A DNA stretch of 44,447 nucleotides from the NCBI GenBank assembly GCA_003278165.1, contig QCGU01000007.1, forward strand, positions 1 to 44,447, read 5' to 3'. Shown piece after piece: positions 31,632 to 39,827 of the stretch. The stretch's first letter is position 1. Each line of letters starts with the position of its first letter. This DNA is from Pelagibacteraceae bacterium AG-390-A02 (GTDB taxonomy: Bacteria > Pseudomonadota > Alphaproteobacteria > Pelagibacterales > Pelagibacteraceae). The translations under genes were made by a program, and so were the position numbers. A model generated the notes under the pieces. The model did no database searches. It was not told where the DNA came from and worked only from the letters and a program-made list of their open reading frames with translations.

Positions 31632-32755
31632 TGTTTCAACACGATAGATTAAATAACGAACTTACTTTTTGGCAAAAAATTAAAGAATTAGATTATATTT
31701 TGTTGACAAGTGTATTCTTGCTTTCAATATTAAGTTTATTTGTAATGTATTCAACAGATGGTGGTGAAATTCTTTTTCATACAAAAAGTCATTTTAGCAA
31801 AATTATAATTTTTTTCCCTTTAATGATTTTTATTGCTTTTTTTAACATCAAATGGTGGCATAATTTATCATACTTGTTTTATCTTGTTGTAATTCTTTTA
31901 TTAATTTATGTTTCTTTTTTTGGAATAAAGTCTTCAGGTTCAAGAAGATGGATGGATTTATATTTTTTTAATTTACAGCCATCTGAGCTAATGAAGATAG
32001 CAATTATACTTTGCTTAGCAAAATATTATCACAGGATCAAAATTGAAAATGTAAACTCAATTACAAGCATTATGACTGTTGTAACTATAATTTTAATACC
32101 AATTATTATGGTACTCTCACAACCTGATTTGGGAACTTCAATTTTAATCGCAGCTAGTGGATTAATTGTTCTGTGGTTGGGAGGTGTTAAGATAAAATAT
32201 TTTATATATTCTTTTATAGTATTCTTAATATCATTACCTTTTGTAATTTCTTTCTTAAAGCCCTACCAAAAGTTAAGAATCTTAACATTTTTAGATCCTG
32301 ATAGAGATCCATTAGGTGCTGGTTATCAGATAATTCAGTCAAAAATAGCAATCGGTTCTGGAGGTTTAGATGGCAAAGGTTTTTTAAAAGGTACTCAAAG
32401 TTATTTAGATTTTTTACCAGAGAAGCATACTGACTTTATATTTACTTTATTTTCTGAAGAGTTTGGATTTATAGGATCAGTAGCGTTGTTAATTTTGTAC
32501 TCGATTATTATTATCAGGATTTTGAGAATTGGTGTCATCTCAAGAAGTAATTTTTCAAGATTGTTTTGTTTTGGATTTGCTTTTGCAATATTCATTTATA
32601 TTGTTGTAAATCTTTCAATGGTTTTAGGTTTATTACCAATTGTTGGCTCTCCATTACCAATACTGTCCTATGGAGGTTCTTCTATGTTAGCAACTATGAT
32701 CGGGTTTGGTATTGTTCTCAGTGCAAAGATAAATCATAAACAGATGATTGCTTAA
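31631..32755 (+). CDS. mrdB: Rod shape-determining protein RodA (SEDS glycosyltransferase)
   Basis: RodA polymerises lipid II into glycan strands with PBP2. The 374-aa protein has about ten membrane helices and SEDS family hallmarks: KSSGSRRWMDLYFFNLQPSELMKIA is the region at 98-122, QPDLGTSILI contains the essential Asp region, and GFLKGTQSYLDFLPEKHTDFIFTLFSEEFGFIG the loop-4 signature; it ends with LPIVGSPLPILSYGGSSMLATMIGFGI in the final helices. The ATG overlaps the mrdA stop by one base. It is the last gene of mreBCD-mrdAB. Confidence 0.97.
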   Translation: MFQHDRLNNELTFWQKIKELDYILLTSVFLLSILSLFVMYSTDGGEILFHTKSHFSKIIIFFPLMIFIAFFNIKWWHNLSYLFYLVVILLLIYVSFFGIKSSGSRRWMDLYFFNLQPSELMKIAIILCLAKYYHRIKIENVNSITSIMTVVTIILIPIIMVLSQPDLGTSILIAASGLIVLWLGGVKIKYFIYSFIVFLISLPFVISFLKPYQKLRILTFLDPDRDPLGAGYQIIQSKIAIGSGGLDGKGFLKGTQSYLDFLPEKHTDFIFTLFSEEFGFIGSVALLILYSIIIIRILRIGVISRSNFSRLFCFGFAFAIFIYIVVNLSMVLGLLPIVGSPLPILSYGGSSMLATMIGFGIVLSAKINHKQMIA

Positions 32756-32823
32756 ATTATTAAGTTAAATTAAGCATAATTTGTCACTATGAAAATTTTA
32801 TTTTTTAATTGTATAACATCTTC

Positions 32824-34065
32824 ATGAATATGAACATTAGGGTTGGTATAGTTGGAGCAGGAATTCAAGGTGTATCAAATGCACTGTTCCTTCAAAAAAA
32901 AGGATTTAATGTAACGATATTCGATAGAGATAATCCAGGCAGTCAAGCTGCATCTTATGGAAATGCAGGACATTTCTCACCTTATGCTTCACTTTCCTTA
33001 AATAGAACTGATGTCTTAGCAGATGTACCATCTATGTTATTAAGCTCAACAGGTCCTCTTGCTTTAAAATGGAATTATGTTCCAAAAATGCTTCCCTGGT
33101 TCATCAAATTCATTATGAACACCACCAAAAGTAAGATGATGCACACTGCAAAAAATATGCATCAAATTTTAGATTTAGCTTTGCCAGCTTATGATGAATT
33201 ATTTGATGAAATAGATTTAGAAGGTTTGGTGGAAAATAAAGGAATACTTTATATCTGGAATGATCAAGATCTAAAAAGTAGAGAATTAGAAATTAGAGTT
33301 AGAGATGAATTAGGCGTAAAGCAACAACTAGTAAATAAAGCTGAAATTCATGATCTAGAACCTCATATTAAACCTTTTTATCATGCAGGTGTTTATTATC
33401 CCTATGCAAGACATGCTCGAAATCCAAAAAGAATTCTTTTAAAATTATTTGATTTATTTTTACAAAAAGGTGGAAAATTTAACAAAGTAAATATTAAAGA
33501 TATAAAATTTGATGATGAAAAACCTATTTTTAAAACTGATACACAAGGTTATGTTTTTGATAAAGCAGTAATTGCTTGTGGTGCTTTTTCTAAAAAATTA
33601 ACTGATAATCTAGATGAACAAATTCCTCTAGATACAGAAAGAGGATACCATGTTCATTTTAAAAACTGTGATCATTTATTAAGTCGACCCGTAATATTTT
33701 CAAATCGTGGTTTTGGAATTACACCAATGGAACAAGGATTGAGAGCAGTCGGAACAGTCGAATTTGGTGGATTGGATAATCCATTGTCTAAATCTAGAGT
33801 TAAAAATTTAATTAACAATGCAAAAGATATGCTTGGTGATTTACCCGAACATGAGGATGAATGGTTAGGATTTAGACCGACTTTACCAGACTTTTTGCCT
33901 GTTATGGGACCATCAAAAAAATATAAAAATGTTTATTATTGTTTTGGTCACCATCATTTAGGATGGACTTTAGGCCCAATTTCTGGAAAGATTGTTTCAG
34001 GAATGATAGCGAACGAAAATACGAACCTAGACTTAAAACCATATAGCTCGCTTAGATTTAGTTAA
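32824..34065 (+). CDS. FAD-dependent amino-acid oxidoreductase (DAO family, DadA-like)
   Basis: A flavoprotein of the D-amino acid dehydrogenase / glycine oxidase group. The 413-aa product has the N-terminal dinucleotide-binding motif VGIVGAGIQGVSNALFLQKKG, the DadA-like SYGNAGHFSPYA segment, and the C-terminal RPTLPDFLPVMGPS.....YYCFGHHHLGWTLGP typical of DadA proteins. The substrate is not decidable; D-amino acids, proline-like imino acids or N-methyl amino acids are possible. I prefer the ATG at 32824 (or 32830) over an in-frame TTG at 32809. A TATAAC box ends 6 nt before that ATG. It heads a tight run with a transporter, a hydroxyacid dehydrogenase and a deacetylase-fold protein. Confidence 0.88.
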   Translation: MNMNIRVGIVGAGIQGVSNALFLQKKGFNVTIFDRDNPGSQAASYGNAGHFSPYASLSLNRTDVLADVPSMLLSSTGPLALKWNYVPKMLPWFIKFIMNTTKSKMMHTAKNMHQILDLALPAYDELFDEIDLEGLVENKGILYIWNDQDLKSRELEIRVRDELGVKQQLVNKAEIHDLEPHIKPFYHAGVYYPYARHARNPKRILLKLFDLFLQKGGKFNKVNIKDIKFDDEKPIFKTDTQGYVFDKAVIACGAFSKKLTDNLDEQIPLDTERGYHVHFKNCDHLLSRPVIFSNRGFGITPMEQGLRAVGTVEFGGLDNPLSKSRVKNLINNAKDMLGDLPEHEDEWLGFRPTLPDFLPVMGPSKKYKNVYYCFGHHHLGWTLGPISGKIVSGMIANENTNLDLKPYSSLRFS

Positions 34066-34968
34066 GTGACTAAAGATAATAATTTTTTAGCTTATCTATA
34101 TCTATTTTTAACTGTAACATTTTGGGCAGGAAATTTTGTTGTTGGAAAACTCGCAAGTTTTTATGAGGTTCCACCATTTTCACTAAATTTTTATCGATGG
34201 TTTTTTGCTTGGTTAATTTTAGCACCTTTTACAATTCCTGAAATATTAGAGAAAAGAAATTACATAATTAAAAACTATAAGCTTTTTACTGTATTGGGAG
34301 TTACCAGTATTACGGTATTTAATTCAATTGTTTATTATTCTTTGAATTTTACTCAAGTGATTAGTGGGGTTTTAATGATCTCAACTATACCTGTTATGAT
34401 AATGTTGTTTTCATCAATTTTAAAAATTGAAAAAACAAATATTTTTCAAATCATAGGAGTAGTATTTTCTTTTGCAGGTGTGATCATGATTATCACAAAA
34501 GCAAATATTGAGATATTAATGAATTTAGATTTTAATAAAGGTGACATTACAATGGTTATAGCAATGTTCTCTTGGGCTTTATATTCAACATTATTAAAAG
34601 GAAAAAAATATGAATTAACTCAATTATCTTTGCTTCAAGTAGTAATAACTTTTGGTTTAATATTTTTAATACCAATTTATTTTATAGAATATCAAATTGG
34701 ATTTAGGATTAATTTAGAGTTACCATTTATTTTAATTTTATCCTATGTAGTTTTATTTCCTGGTTTAGCATCGTTCCTTTTGTGGATAAAAGGAATTTCA
34801 ATGATAGGCGCTAATCGTTCAGGTGTTTTTTTACACCTTATGCCAATTTTAAGCGCAATAATGGCTATGATTTTTTTTAGTGAAAAATTTATGTTTTACC
34901 ATATTTTAGGCGCTTGTTTTATTGTGACAGGAATATTGTTATCAAATAAGAAAGTTAAAAATGCTTAA
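34066..34968 (+). CDS. EamA/DMT-family transporter
   Basis: A 10-helix drug/metabolite transporter of 300 aa with two EamA repeats (about 8-140 and 155-295). The first repeat opens YLFLTVTFWAGNFVVGKLASFYEVPPFSLNFYRWFFAW and the second ends with HLMPILSAIMAMIFFSEKFMFYHILGACFIVTGILLSN, both classic. It begins with GTG on the base after the upstream stop and overlaps the next gene by 8 bp. Many family members export amino acids or metabolites; the direction and substrate here are unknown. Confidence 0.9.
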   Translation: MTKDNNFLAYLYLFLTVTFWAGNFVVGKLASFYEVPPFSLNFYRWFFAWLILAPFTIPEILEKRNYIIKNYKLFTVLGVTSITVFNSIVYYSLNFTQVISGVLMISTIPVMIMLFSSILKIEKTNIFQIIGVVFSFAGVIMIITKANIEILMNLDFNKGDITMVIAMFSWALYSTLLKGKKYELTQLSLLQVVITFGLIFLIPIYFIEYQIGFRINLELPFILILSYVVLFPGLASFLLWIKGISMIGANRSGVFLHLMPILSAIMAMIFFSEKFMFYHILGACFIVTGILLSNKKVKNA

Positions 34969-35911
34969 AGTTGCTATATTAGATGATTATCAAAATGTTG
35001 CACAACAATTTGTTGATTTAGAAAAACTATCTGGAAAATATGAGTTTAAGATTTTTAGTGAACCTTTTGTTGACGAAGCAGACGCTATTGAACAGTTAGC
35101 TGATTTTGAGGCACTTTTGATTATGAGAGAAAGAACTCCAATCACAAAAAATCTTATTGATAATTTGAGTGATTTAAAATTTGTTATTACAAGTGGACTT
35201 AGAAATAGATCTATTGACTTAGAAGCTGCAAAAAAAAGAGAAATTATAGTCTGTGGAACAGACATTAATATTAATCCTACACCAGAACTAACCTGGGCAT
35301 TAATTCTTGGTTTAGCTAGAAACTTTAAAGAAGAGTTTGATAATATGTATCAAGGATACTGGCAAACTACTATTGGTATTGAGCTAAAAGGAAAAATATT
35401 AGGATTAATTGGATTGGGTAGAGTAGGAAGTGAAGTTGCAAAAATTGGAAAAGCTTTTGGAATGCAAGTTATGGCATGGAGTGAAAATTTAAGTTTAGAT
35501 AAATGCAAAGAGCTAGATGTATTGCCTTGTAGCAAAGATGATTTGATTAAGAACTCAGATATTTTATCTATTCATGTACAAGGTGGAGAGAGATACAAAG
35601 ATTGCATAACATTAAAAGAGCTAGACAATATGAAGAAGACAGCTTTTTTAATTAATACTTCAAGAGGCCCAATAGTTAATGAAGATGATTTAATTATAGC
35701 ATTATCAACCAATGTAATCGCTGGAGCTGGTATTGATGTATATGAAAAAGAACCTTTGCCTGAAAATAATAAATTAAGATTTTTACCGAACGCTCTTTTA
35801 ACTCCACACATCGGATATGTAACAGCAGAAAATTATAGTATTTTTTATAATCAAATGATCGAGGGATTAGAGGCTTGTGTTAATGGGAAGCCAATTAGAG
35901 TTTTAGAGTAA
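34961..35911 (+). CDS. D-isomer-specific 2-hydroxyacid dehydrogenase
   Basis: An NAD(P)-dependent dehydrogenase that interconverts 2-oxo and D-2-hydroxy acids. The 316-aa protein has the nucleotide-binding motif GLGRVG at 151-156, and the catalytic residues of the family appear to be Arg235 (NTSRGPIVNE), Glu264 (DVYEKEPLP) and His283 (LTPHIGYVT). The end of the second Rossmann strand reads AWSENL, without the usual acidic NAD-selecting residue, so cofactor preference is open. It may act on 2-oxo acids produced by the upstream DadA-like oxidase; that link is inferred from position only. Confidence 0.9.
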   Translation: MLKVAILDDYQNVAQQFVDLEKLSGKYEFKIFSEPFVDEADAIEQLADFEALLIMRERTPITKNLIDNLSDLKFVITSGLRNRSIDLEAAKKREIIVCGTDININPTPELTWALILGLARNFKEEFDNMYQGYWQTTIGIELKGKILGLIGLGRVGSEVAKIGKAFGMQVMAWSENLSLDKCKELDVLPCSKDDLIKNSDILSIHVQGGERYKDCITLKELDNMKKTAFLINTSRGPIVNEDDLIIALSTNVIAGAGIDVYEKEPLPENNKLRFLPNALLTPHIGYVTAENYSIFYNQMIEGLEACVNGKPIRVLE

Positions 35912-35913
35912 CC

Positions 35914-36807
35914 ATGGAGTTACCAGTTGTAAATCATGAAGATTATTTTGCAAAAATTGGAGATGATCATAAGTTTCCAATAAATAAATTTGGTGAACTT
36001 GCAAATTATTTAATAAAAAAAAAAGTTGTTAAAAAGTTTCACAAACCTTATCCATGCTCATCTGAAACATTAAACTTTGCCCATTCTGAAAAATATATAA
36101 GAGATATAAAAAATAAAACTTTAGACAAAGATGGTGTTAAAAAAATAGGTTTTCCTTTAGTAGATAGTGTTGTTCGGAGATCTTTAGTTGCAACAGGAGG
36201 AACTGTTTTGGCATCTAAACTTGCAATTAATTATGGAATTTCTTGTAATACAGCAGGAGGGAGCCACCATGCTAATTATGATGGTGGTGCTGGTTATTGT
36301 GTTTTTAATGATGTGGCAGTCGCTGCTCATTATTTGTTAAACAGAGGTTTAGCAAATAGAATTTTAATTGTAGACCTTGATGTACATCAAGGGAACGGAA
36401 ATTCAGACATTTTTAAAGAAAATAGTAATGTTTTTACATTTAGCATGCATTCAAAAACTAATTATCCTGCAAAAAAATCTATTAGCGATTTAGATGTAGA
36501 GCTAGAGGACAATATGGAAGATGACACTTATATCAAAACTTTAAAACACTATTTAATAGAGTTAAATCAAGAAAATTTTGATTTTGTTTTTTATATCGCG
36601 GGAGTAGATATTCATTTTAATGATCGATTAGGAAAATTAAAAATTTCTGATCAAGGTATTAGATTAAGAGATGAGCTTGTTGTAGAAAATTTTTTCTCAA
36701 AAAGGATACCTTTTTGTGGAGTTTTGGGTGGAGGATACAATAAAGATTTTGAAAAATTAGTAGAATTACACTCATTGTTGCACCAAACTTGTGCTAAATA
36801 TATTTAA
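35914..36807 (+). CDS. Histone-deacetylase-fold amidohydrolase
   Basis: A zinc hydrolase of the arginase/deacetylase superfamily, 297 aa. The active-site set is complete: tandem His118-His119 (GGSHHANYDGGAGYCVFNDVA), zinc ligands Asp156 and His158 (IVDLDVHQGNG) and Asp232 (AGVDIH), and Tyr275 (LGGGYNKD). Bacterial members hydrolyse acetylpolyamines, acetoin-related or other N-acyl small molecules, or lysine acetyl groups on proteins; the sequence does not say which. It begins 2 bp after the hydroxyacid dehydrogenase stop, and msrB follows after 2 bp. The ATG at 35914 gives a natural N-terminus (MELPVVNHEDY). Confidence 0.9.
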   Translation: MELPVVNHEDYFAKIGDDHKFPINKFGELANYLIKKKVVKKFHKPYPCSSETLNFAHSEKYIRDIKNKTLDKDGVKKIGFPLVDSVVRRSLVATGGTVLASKLAINYGISCNTAGGSHHANYDGGAGYCVFNDVAVAAHYLLNRGLANRILIVDLDVHQGNGNSDIFKENSNVFTFSMHSKTNYPAKKSISDLDVELEDNMEDDTYIKTLKHYLIELNQENFDFVFYIAGVDIHFNDRLGKLKISDQGIRLRDELVVENFFSKRIPFCGVLGGGYNKDFEKLVELHSLLHQTCAKYI

Positions 36808-36809
36808 TC

Positions 36810-37184
36810 ATGACAAAAAAAATTAATCCTAACTTAACTGCCGAACAAAAATTAATTTTGTTTGAGGAAGGTACAGAACTTGCTGGATCAAGTGAACTTA
36901 ACCATGAAAAAAGAGAAGGAAGTTTTCATTGTGCAAACTGTGGTGAAAAATTATTTGATTCAAATACTAAATATGAAAGTGGATCTGGATGGCCGTCTTT
37001 TTTTGAATCTTTGCCAGATGTATTTGAAACAAAAACAGATTATCATTTAGGTTATGGAAGAACAGAATATCATTGTAAAAAATGTGGTGGCCATCACGGA
37101 CATATATTTGAAGATGGTCCAGAACCAACAGGAAAAAGATATTGTAATAATGGTGTCTGTTTAGTTTTTAAGCCAAAAGCTTAA
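36810..37184 (+). CDS. msrB: Peptide-methionine (R)-S-oxide reductase
   Basis: MsrB reduces methionine-R-sulfoxide in proteins. The 124-aa protein has the zinc cysteines Cys41/Cys44 (FHCANCG) and Cys89/Cys92 (YHCKKCGGHHGH) and catalytic Cys112 in KRYCNNG. The usual resolving-Cys position (GCGWPSF in many homologs) is Ser59 (GSGWPSF), while an extra Cys117 lies five residues after the catalytic one. Recycling may therefore use Cys117 or external glutaredoxin/thioredoxin. A glutaredoxin gene is convergent 7 bp away. MsrB starts 2 bp after the deacetylase-like gene. Confidence 0.95.
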   Translation: MTKKINPNLTAEQKLILFEEGTELAGSSELNHEKREGSFHCANCGEKLFDSNTKYESGSGWPSFFESLPDVFETKTDYHLGYGRTEYHCKKCGGHHGHIFEDGPEPTGKRYCNNGVCLVFKPKA

Positions 37185-37191
37185 AAATAAT

Positions 37192-37449
37192 TTAATTTTT
37201 TAACAAATCTTGAAGTTTATTTTCTTTTTCTAAAGCTCTTACTTCGTCATAGCCACCTATATGCTGCTCATCAAAAAAAATTTGTGGAATTGTTCTTTTT
37301 CCATTTGCTTTCTTAATCATTTCATCCATCGCACCTTCAACTTTTGAAATATCAATTTCATTATATGGTGCGTTGTTTCTTGCTAACAGTCTTTTTGCAG
37401 CCTCACAATAATTACATAGTGGTCCAGTATACATGGTAATTTTTTTCAT
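37192..37449 (-). CDS. grxC: Glutaredoxin 3
   Basis: A small thiol-disulfide oxidoreductase that uses glutathione. The 85-aa protein has the dithiol active site CNYC at residues 12-15 (classical Grx is CPYC), the cis-Pro loop RTIPQIF and the glutathione-binding HIGGYDEV. It is transcribed together with the upstream DUF2805 gene (3 bp apart) and converges on msrB. A role in reducing MsrB or ribonucleotide reductase is plausible from the family and not shown here. Confidence 0.95.
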   Translation of the reverse strand: MKKITMYTGPLCNYCEAAKRLLARNNAPYNEIDISKVEGAMDEMIKKANGKRTIPQIFFDEQHIGGYDEVRALEKENKLQDLLKN

Positions 37450-37452
37450 GAG

Positions 37453-37749
37453 CTATAGATAGTCACCTTTTTTAATTTTACTAGTTATTTCTTTTCTAGA
37501 ATATTCAAATTTTTTTCTATGTTTGATACTTTTTTGATTTACTCTTTTTCTCCACAATCTGAAAGAGGAAGGTTTTAAAGATCTCCTCATAATTTTGATT
37601 ACATCAGATTCTCGCTTTCCTGTTTTTTTCTCAATTTCCTCAAAAGTTATTCGATCGGCCCATGCCGCCCAAATTATCCAGTCCGGATCATCAATGCTAG
37701 GCTCAGGATTTTTAACTTTAGTTACAGGGGTGTAGCCTTTTTTTTTCAT
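37453..37749 (-). CDS. TIGR03643/DUF2805 family protein
   Basis: A small basic protein of unknown function. The family core is clear: DPDWIIWAAWADRITFEEIEKKTGKRESDVIKIMRRSLKPSSFRLWRKRV, a likely helix-turn-helix-like module followed by a basic tail (KSIKHRKKFEYSRKEITSKIKKGDYL). I chose the ATG at 37749 (98 aa), which has a GGGA 5 nt upstream. An in-frame ATG at 37809 would add 20 residues outside the family core and is preceded by AAGGA at a usable distance, so it stays possible. A DNA- or RNA-binding role is a guess from charge and fold. The upstream region contains an 11-bp inverted repeat and a 13-codon ORF. Confidence 0.8.
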   Translation of the reverse strand: MKKKGYTPVTKVKNPEPSIDDPDWIIWAAWADRITFEEIEKKTGKRESDVIKIMRRSLKPSSFRLWRKRVNQKSIKHRKKFEYSRKEITSKIKKGDYL

Positions 37750-37789
37750 AATTCCCTTATATTTGAAAAAAATATTTAATGCATTTTTT

Positions 37790-37831
37790 TTAACCTCTGA
37801 TATTATCATCTAGATAGTCCTTCTTAGCCAT
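37790..37831 (-). CDS. Possible 13-codon upstream ORF before the DUF2805 gene
   Basis: On the minus strand ATG at 37831-37829 opens MAKKDYLDDNIRG and stops at 37790. A good Shine-Dalgarno, GGGAG, lies 6 nt before it, better than at most genes in this window. The SD and ATG fall in the loop of an inverted repeat (37812-37860), whose proximal arm is within the ORF. It may be a leader peptide or the remnant of a longer gene. The peptide matches nothing I recognise, and coding status is unproven. Confidence 0.3.
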   Translation of the reverse strand: MAKKDYLDDNIRG

Positions 37832-37860
37832 CTTTAGCTCCCGGTTTTTAAGGACTATCT
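37812..37860. repeat. 11-bp perfect inverted repeat with 27-nt spacer between DUF2805 (-) and LysE (+) genes
   Basis: AGATAGTCCTT (37812-37822) and AAGGACTATCT (37850-37860) are exact reverse complements. In the minus-strand transcript the loop carries GGGAG and an ATG; in the plus-strand transcript the hairpin would end 13 nt before the LysE-family ATG. The arms are too far apart for a typical dimeric repressor site, so an RNA hairpin seems likelier. There is no T run, so it is not a standard terminator. Confidence 0.7.
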
Positions 37861-37873
37861 TCTCTTTAAGAAT

Positions 37874-38488
37874 ATGCTTCCTCTAGAATTTATACTCTAC
37901 TTACAAATCATTATTTTTTTGTTCATTACACCAGGTACTCCAAGAATAGTTATAATTTCTTATTCAATGAATTATGGTGTTGGAAAATGTGCTTGGTCAG
38001 CGCTTGGAGATGTTACTGCAAATTTAATTCAAGCGACTTTAGTAATATTTGTAATAGGTTCTTTTTTTTCAGAAAATTCATTAATTCTTAATATTTTCAA
38101 ATGGATTGGAGTTATTTACATTTTATATCTTGCTTATGATATTTATAAATCCCGCCCGAAAAATTTAAAAGACAAAGAAGAAATCGCAAAAAGTAATTTA
38201 TCTTTTTTTAGAGATGGGTTTTTAATTGCAGGAACTAGCCCTAAAGCATGGATGTTTTTTCCTTTTATATTTCCGCAATTTATTGATTTTAGCTCTAATC
38301 TTTTAGGTCAATTCACAATTTTAATTACAACTTACATTGTATTAGATTTTTTATCTTTGATTGGTTATGCAATACTTGCACAAAAATTGATTAAATGGAT
38401 AACAGCAAATCCTAAAACGATTAATACAATTTCTGCGAGTGTTTTAGTAATTATTGCTGTAATAATTGTTATTACACAACAATATTAA
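37874..38488 (+). CDS. LysE-family amino acid exporter
   Basis: A 204-aa membrane protein with about six hydrophobic helices. The N-terminal FLFITPGTPRIVIISYSMNYGVGKCAWSALGDVTANLIQA matches the LysE/RhtB pattern (TPGP.......GR.G...ALG...G), with the usual Pro-Gly-Pro altered to Pro-Gly-Thr-Pro. The GFLIAGTSPKAWMFFPFIFPQFID segment corresponds to the conserved NPKA..FF...PQFI. The substrate is probably an amino acid or a small related metabolite. It is divergent from the DUF2805 gene. Confidence 0.88.
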   Translation: MLPLEFILYLQIIIFLFITPGTPRIVIISYSMNYGVGKCAWSALGDVTANLIQATLVIFVIGSFFSENSLILNIFKWIGVIYILYLAYDIYKSRPKNLKDKEEIAKSNLSFFRDGFLIAGTSPKAWMFFPFIFPQFIDFSSNLLGQFTILITTYIVLDFLSLIGYAILAQKLIKWITANPKTINTISASVLVIIAVIIVITQQY

Positions 38489-38506
38489 TCCTTAACTAAG
38501 TCTTTA

Positions 38507-38536
38507 TTGCCACTTGCATTGCATGCAATTTATTTA
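38507..38536 (+). promoter_or_regulatory. Predicted promoter of the BCAA-type transporter operon with a palindrome in the spacer
   Basis: TTGCCA (38507-38512) and TATTTA (38531-38536) are spaced by 18 bp. The 12-bp perfect palindrome ATTGCATGCAAT (38518-38529) lies between them, where a bound repressor would block RNA polymerase. This is the only clear palindrome of operator size in an upstream region of the window. The regulator is unknown. Confidence 0.4.
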
Positions 38537-38576
38537 TTTAATTCAATATAAATTAATTAATTAAAGAGGAAATAAA

Positions 38577-39815
38577 ATGAAGTTAAATAAAATAATTTTA
38601 AGTTTTGTTTCTGCATTAGTAATTTTATTTTCAACTTCTGTTGCATCTTTTGCAAAGGTAGTTGGAGACAAAATTATTTTAGGTGCTGCAATTTCCTTAA
38701 CTGGTAAATACTCATCTAATGGTGTTCATACTCAAAATGGTTATAACATGGCCGTTGATAGAATTAACAGCATGGGTGGTGTTAAAGTTGGTGGAAAAAC
38801 TTATAAGTTTGACATTATCTATTACGATGATGAATCAAATCCTAAGAGAGCTGCACAGCTTGCAGAAAGATTAATTTCACAAGATGGTGTTGAGTTTATG
38901 CTTGGCCCATATAGCTCAGGTTTGACAAAAGCAATTGCACCTGTGACTGAAAAATATGGTGTTCCAATGGTTGAAGCAAATGGTGCTTCTAGATCTTTGT
39001 TTACCAAAGGTTACAAATATCTATTTGCGGTATTAGCTCCAGCGAACTTATATCTTGATGTAGCAATTGAGACAGCAGTTGAGTTAAATGGTGGAAAAGG
39101 TGTTAGAATTGCTCAAGCTTTTGAACAAGATGCTTTTTCACAGGATGTTAGATTAGGTATCTTAGATGCTGCAGAAAGAACTGGTTCTAAGATCATCATT
39201 GATGACAAACTGCCTAAAGAGTTAAATGATATGGCTGCAACTTTGGTTAAAGTGAAACAAATGAAACCAGATGTTCTTGTTGTATCAGGTCACACTAAAG
39301 GCGCATTAACTGCAATCAGACAAATTGCTGAGATGAAAGTTGATGTTCCAATGTTAGCTATGACTCACTGTGATGCTGCTAAGTTATCTAAACAGCATGG
39401 CAAAAATTCACAGTATGCACTTTGCGCTTCTCAGTGGCATAAATCTCTAACTTATAAAGATGATTTCTTTAAAGATGGAATGACTTATGCTGCAGACTTT
39501 GAGAAAGAGTTTGGATATGATCCGCCATATCAATCTGCTGAATCTTCAGCTGCATTATTGGTATTCAAAGATGCATTTGAAAGAGCAAATTCTTTCGATC
39601 AAAAGAAAGTAAGAGATGCTCTTGCGGCTACTAACATGCAAACATTCTATGGAAATATTAAATTTGCACCTGGCGGTCAGAACGTTGATAAGCCAATGGT
39701 ACTTTTCCAAGTAATGTGTGATGCTGCTGGCAAGTGTGAAAACAAAGTTGTTGCTCCATTAAAGTGGGCATCAGCTAAGTTAATTCACCCAGTGCCTAAG
39801 TGGTCTGAAAGATAA
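38577..39815 (+). CDS. ABC transporter substrate-binding protein, branched-chain amino acid type (Peripla_BP_6)
   Basis: The periplasmic receptor for the following livHMGF-type importer. The 412-aa precursor has a signal peptide (about 1-26, ending VASFA). The mature part opens with KIILGAAISLTGKYSSNGVHTQNGYNMAVDRINSMGGVKVGGK, then YDDESNPKRAAQLAERLI and MLGPYSSGLTKAIAPVTEKYGVPMVEANGAS, all typical of LivJ-like proteins. Adjacent azlCD suggests branched-chain amino acids, but this family also binds amides, urea and aromatic compounds, so substrate is open. SD AGAGGA precedes the ATG. Codons here look less AT-biased than neighbours, as expected for a highly expressed binding protein. Confidence 0.93.
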   Translation: MKLNKIILSFVSALVILFSTSVASFAKVVGDKIILGAAISLTGKYSSNGVHTQNGYNMAVDRINSMGGVKVGGKTYKFDIIYYDDESNPKRAAQLAERLISQDGVEFMLGPYSSGLTKAIAPVTEKYGVPMVEANGASRSLFTKGYKYLFAVLAPANLYLDVAIETAVELNGGKGVRIAQAFEQDAFSQDVRLGILDAAERTGSKIIIDDKLPKELNDMAATLVKVKQMKPDVLVVSGHTKGALTAIRQIAEMKVDVPMLAMTHCDAAKLSKQHGKNSQYALCASQWHKSLTYKDDFFKDGMTYAADFEKEFGYDPPYQSAESSAALLVFKDAFERANSFDQKKVRDALAATNMQTFYGNIKFAPGGQNVDKPMVLFQVMCDAAGKCENKVVAPLKWASAKLIHPVPKWSER

Positions 39816-39827
39816 AAATTAAAAATT

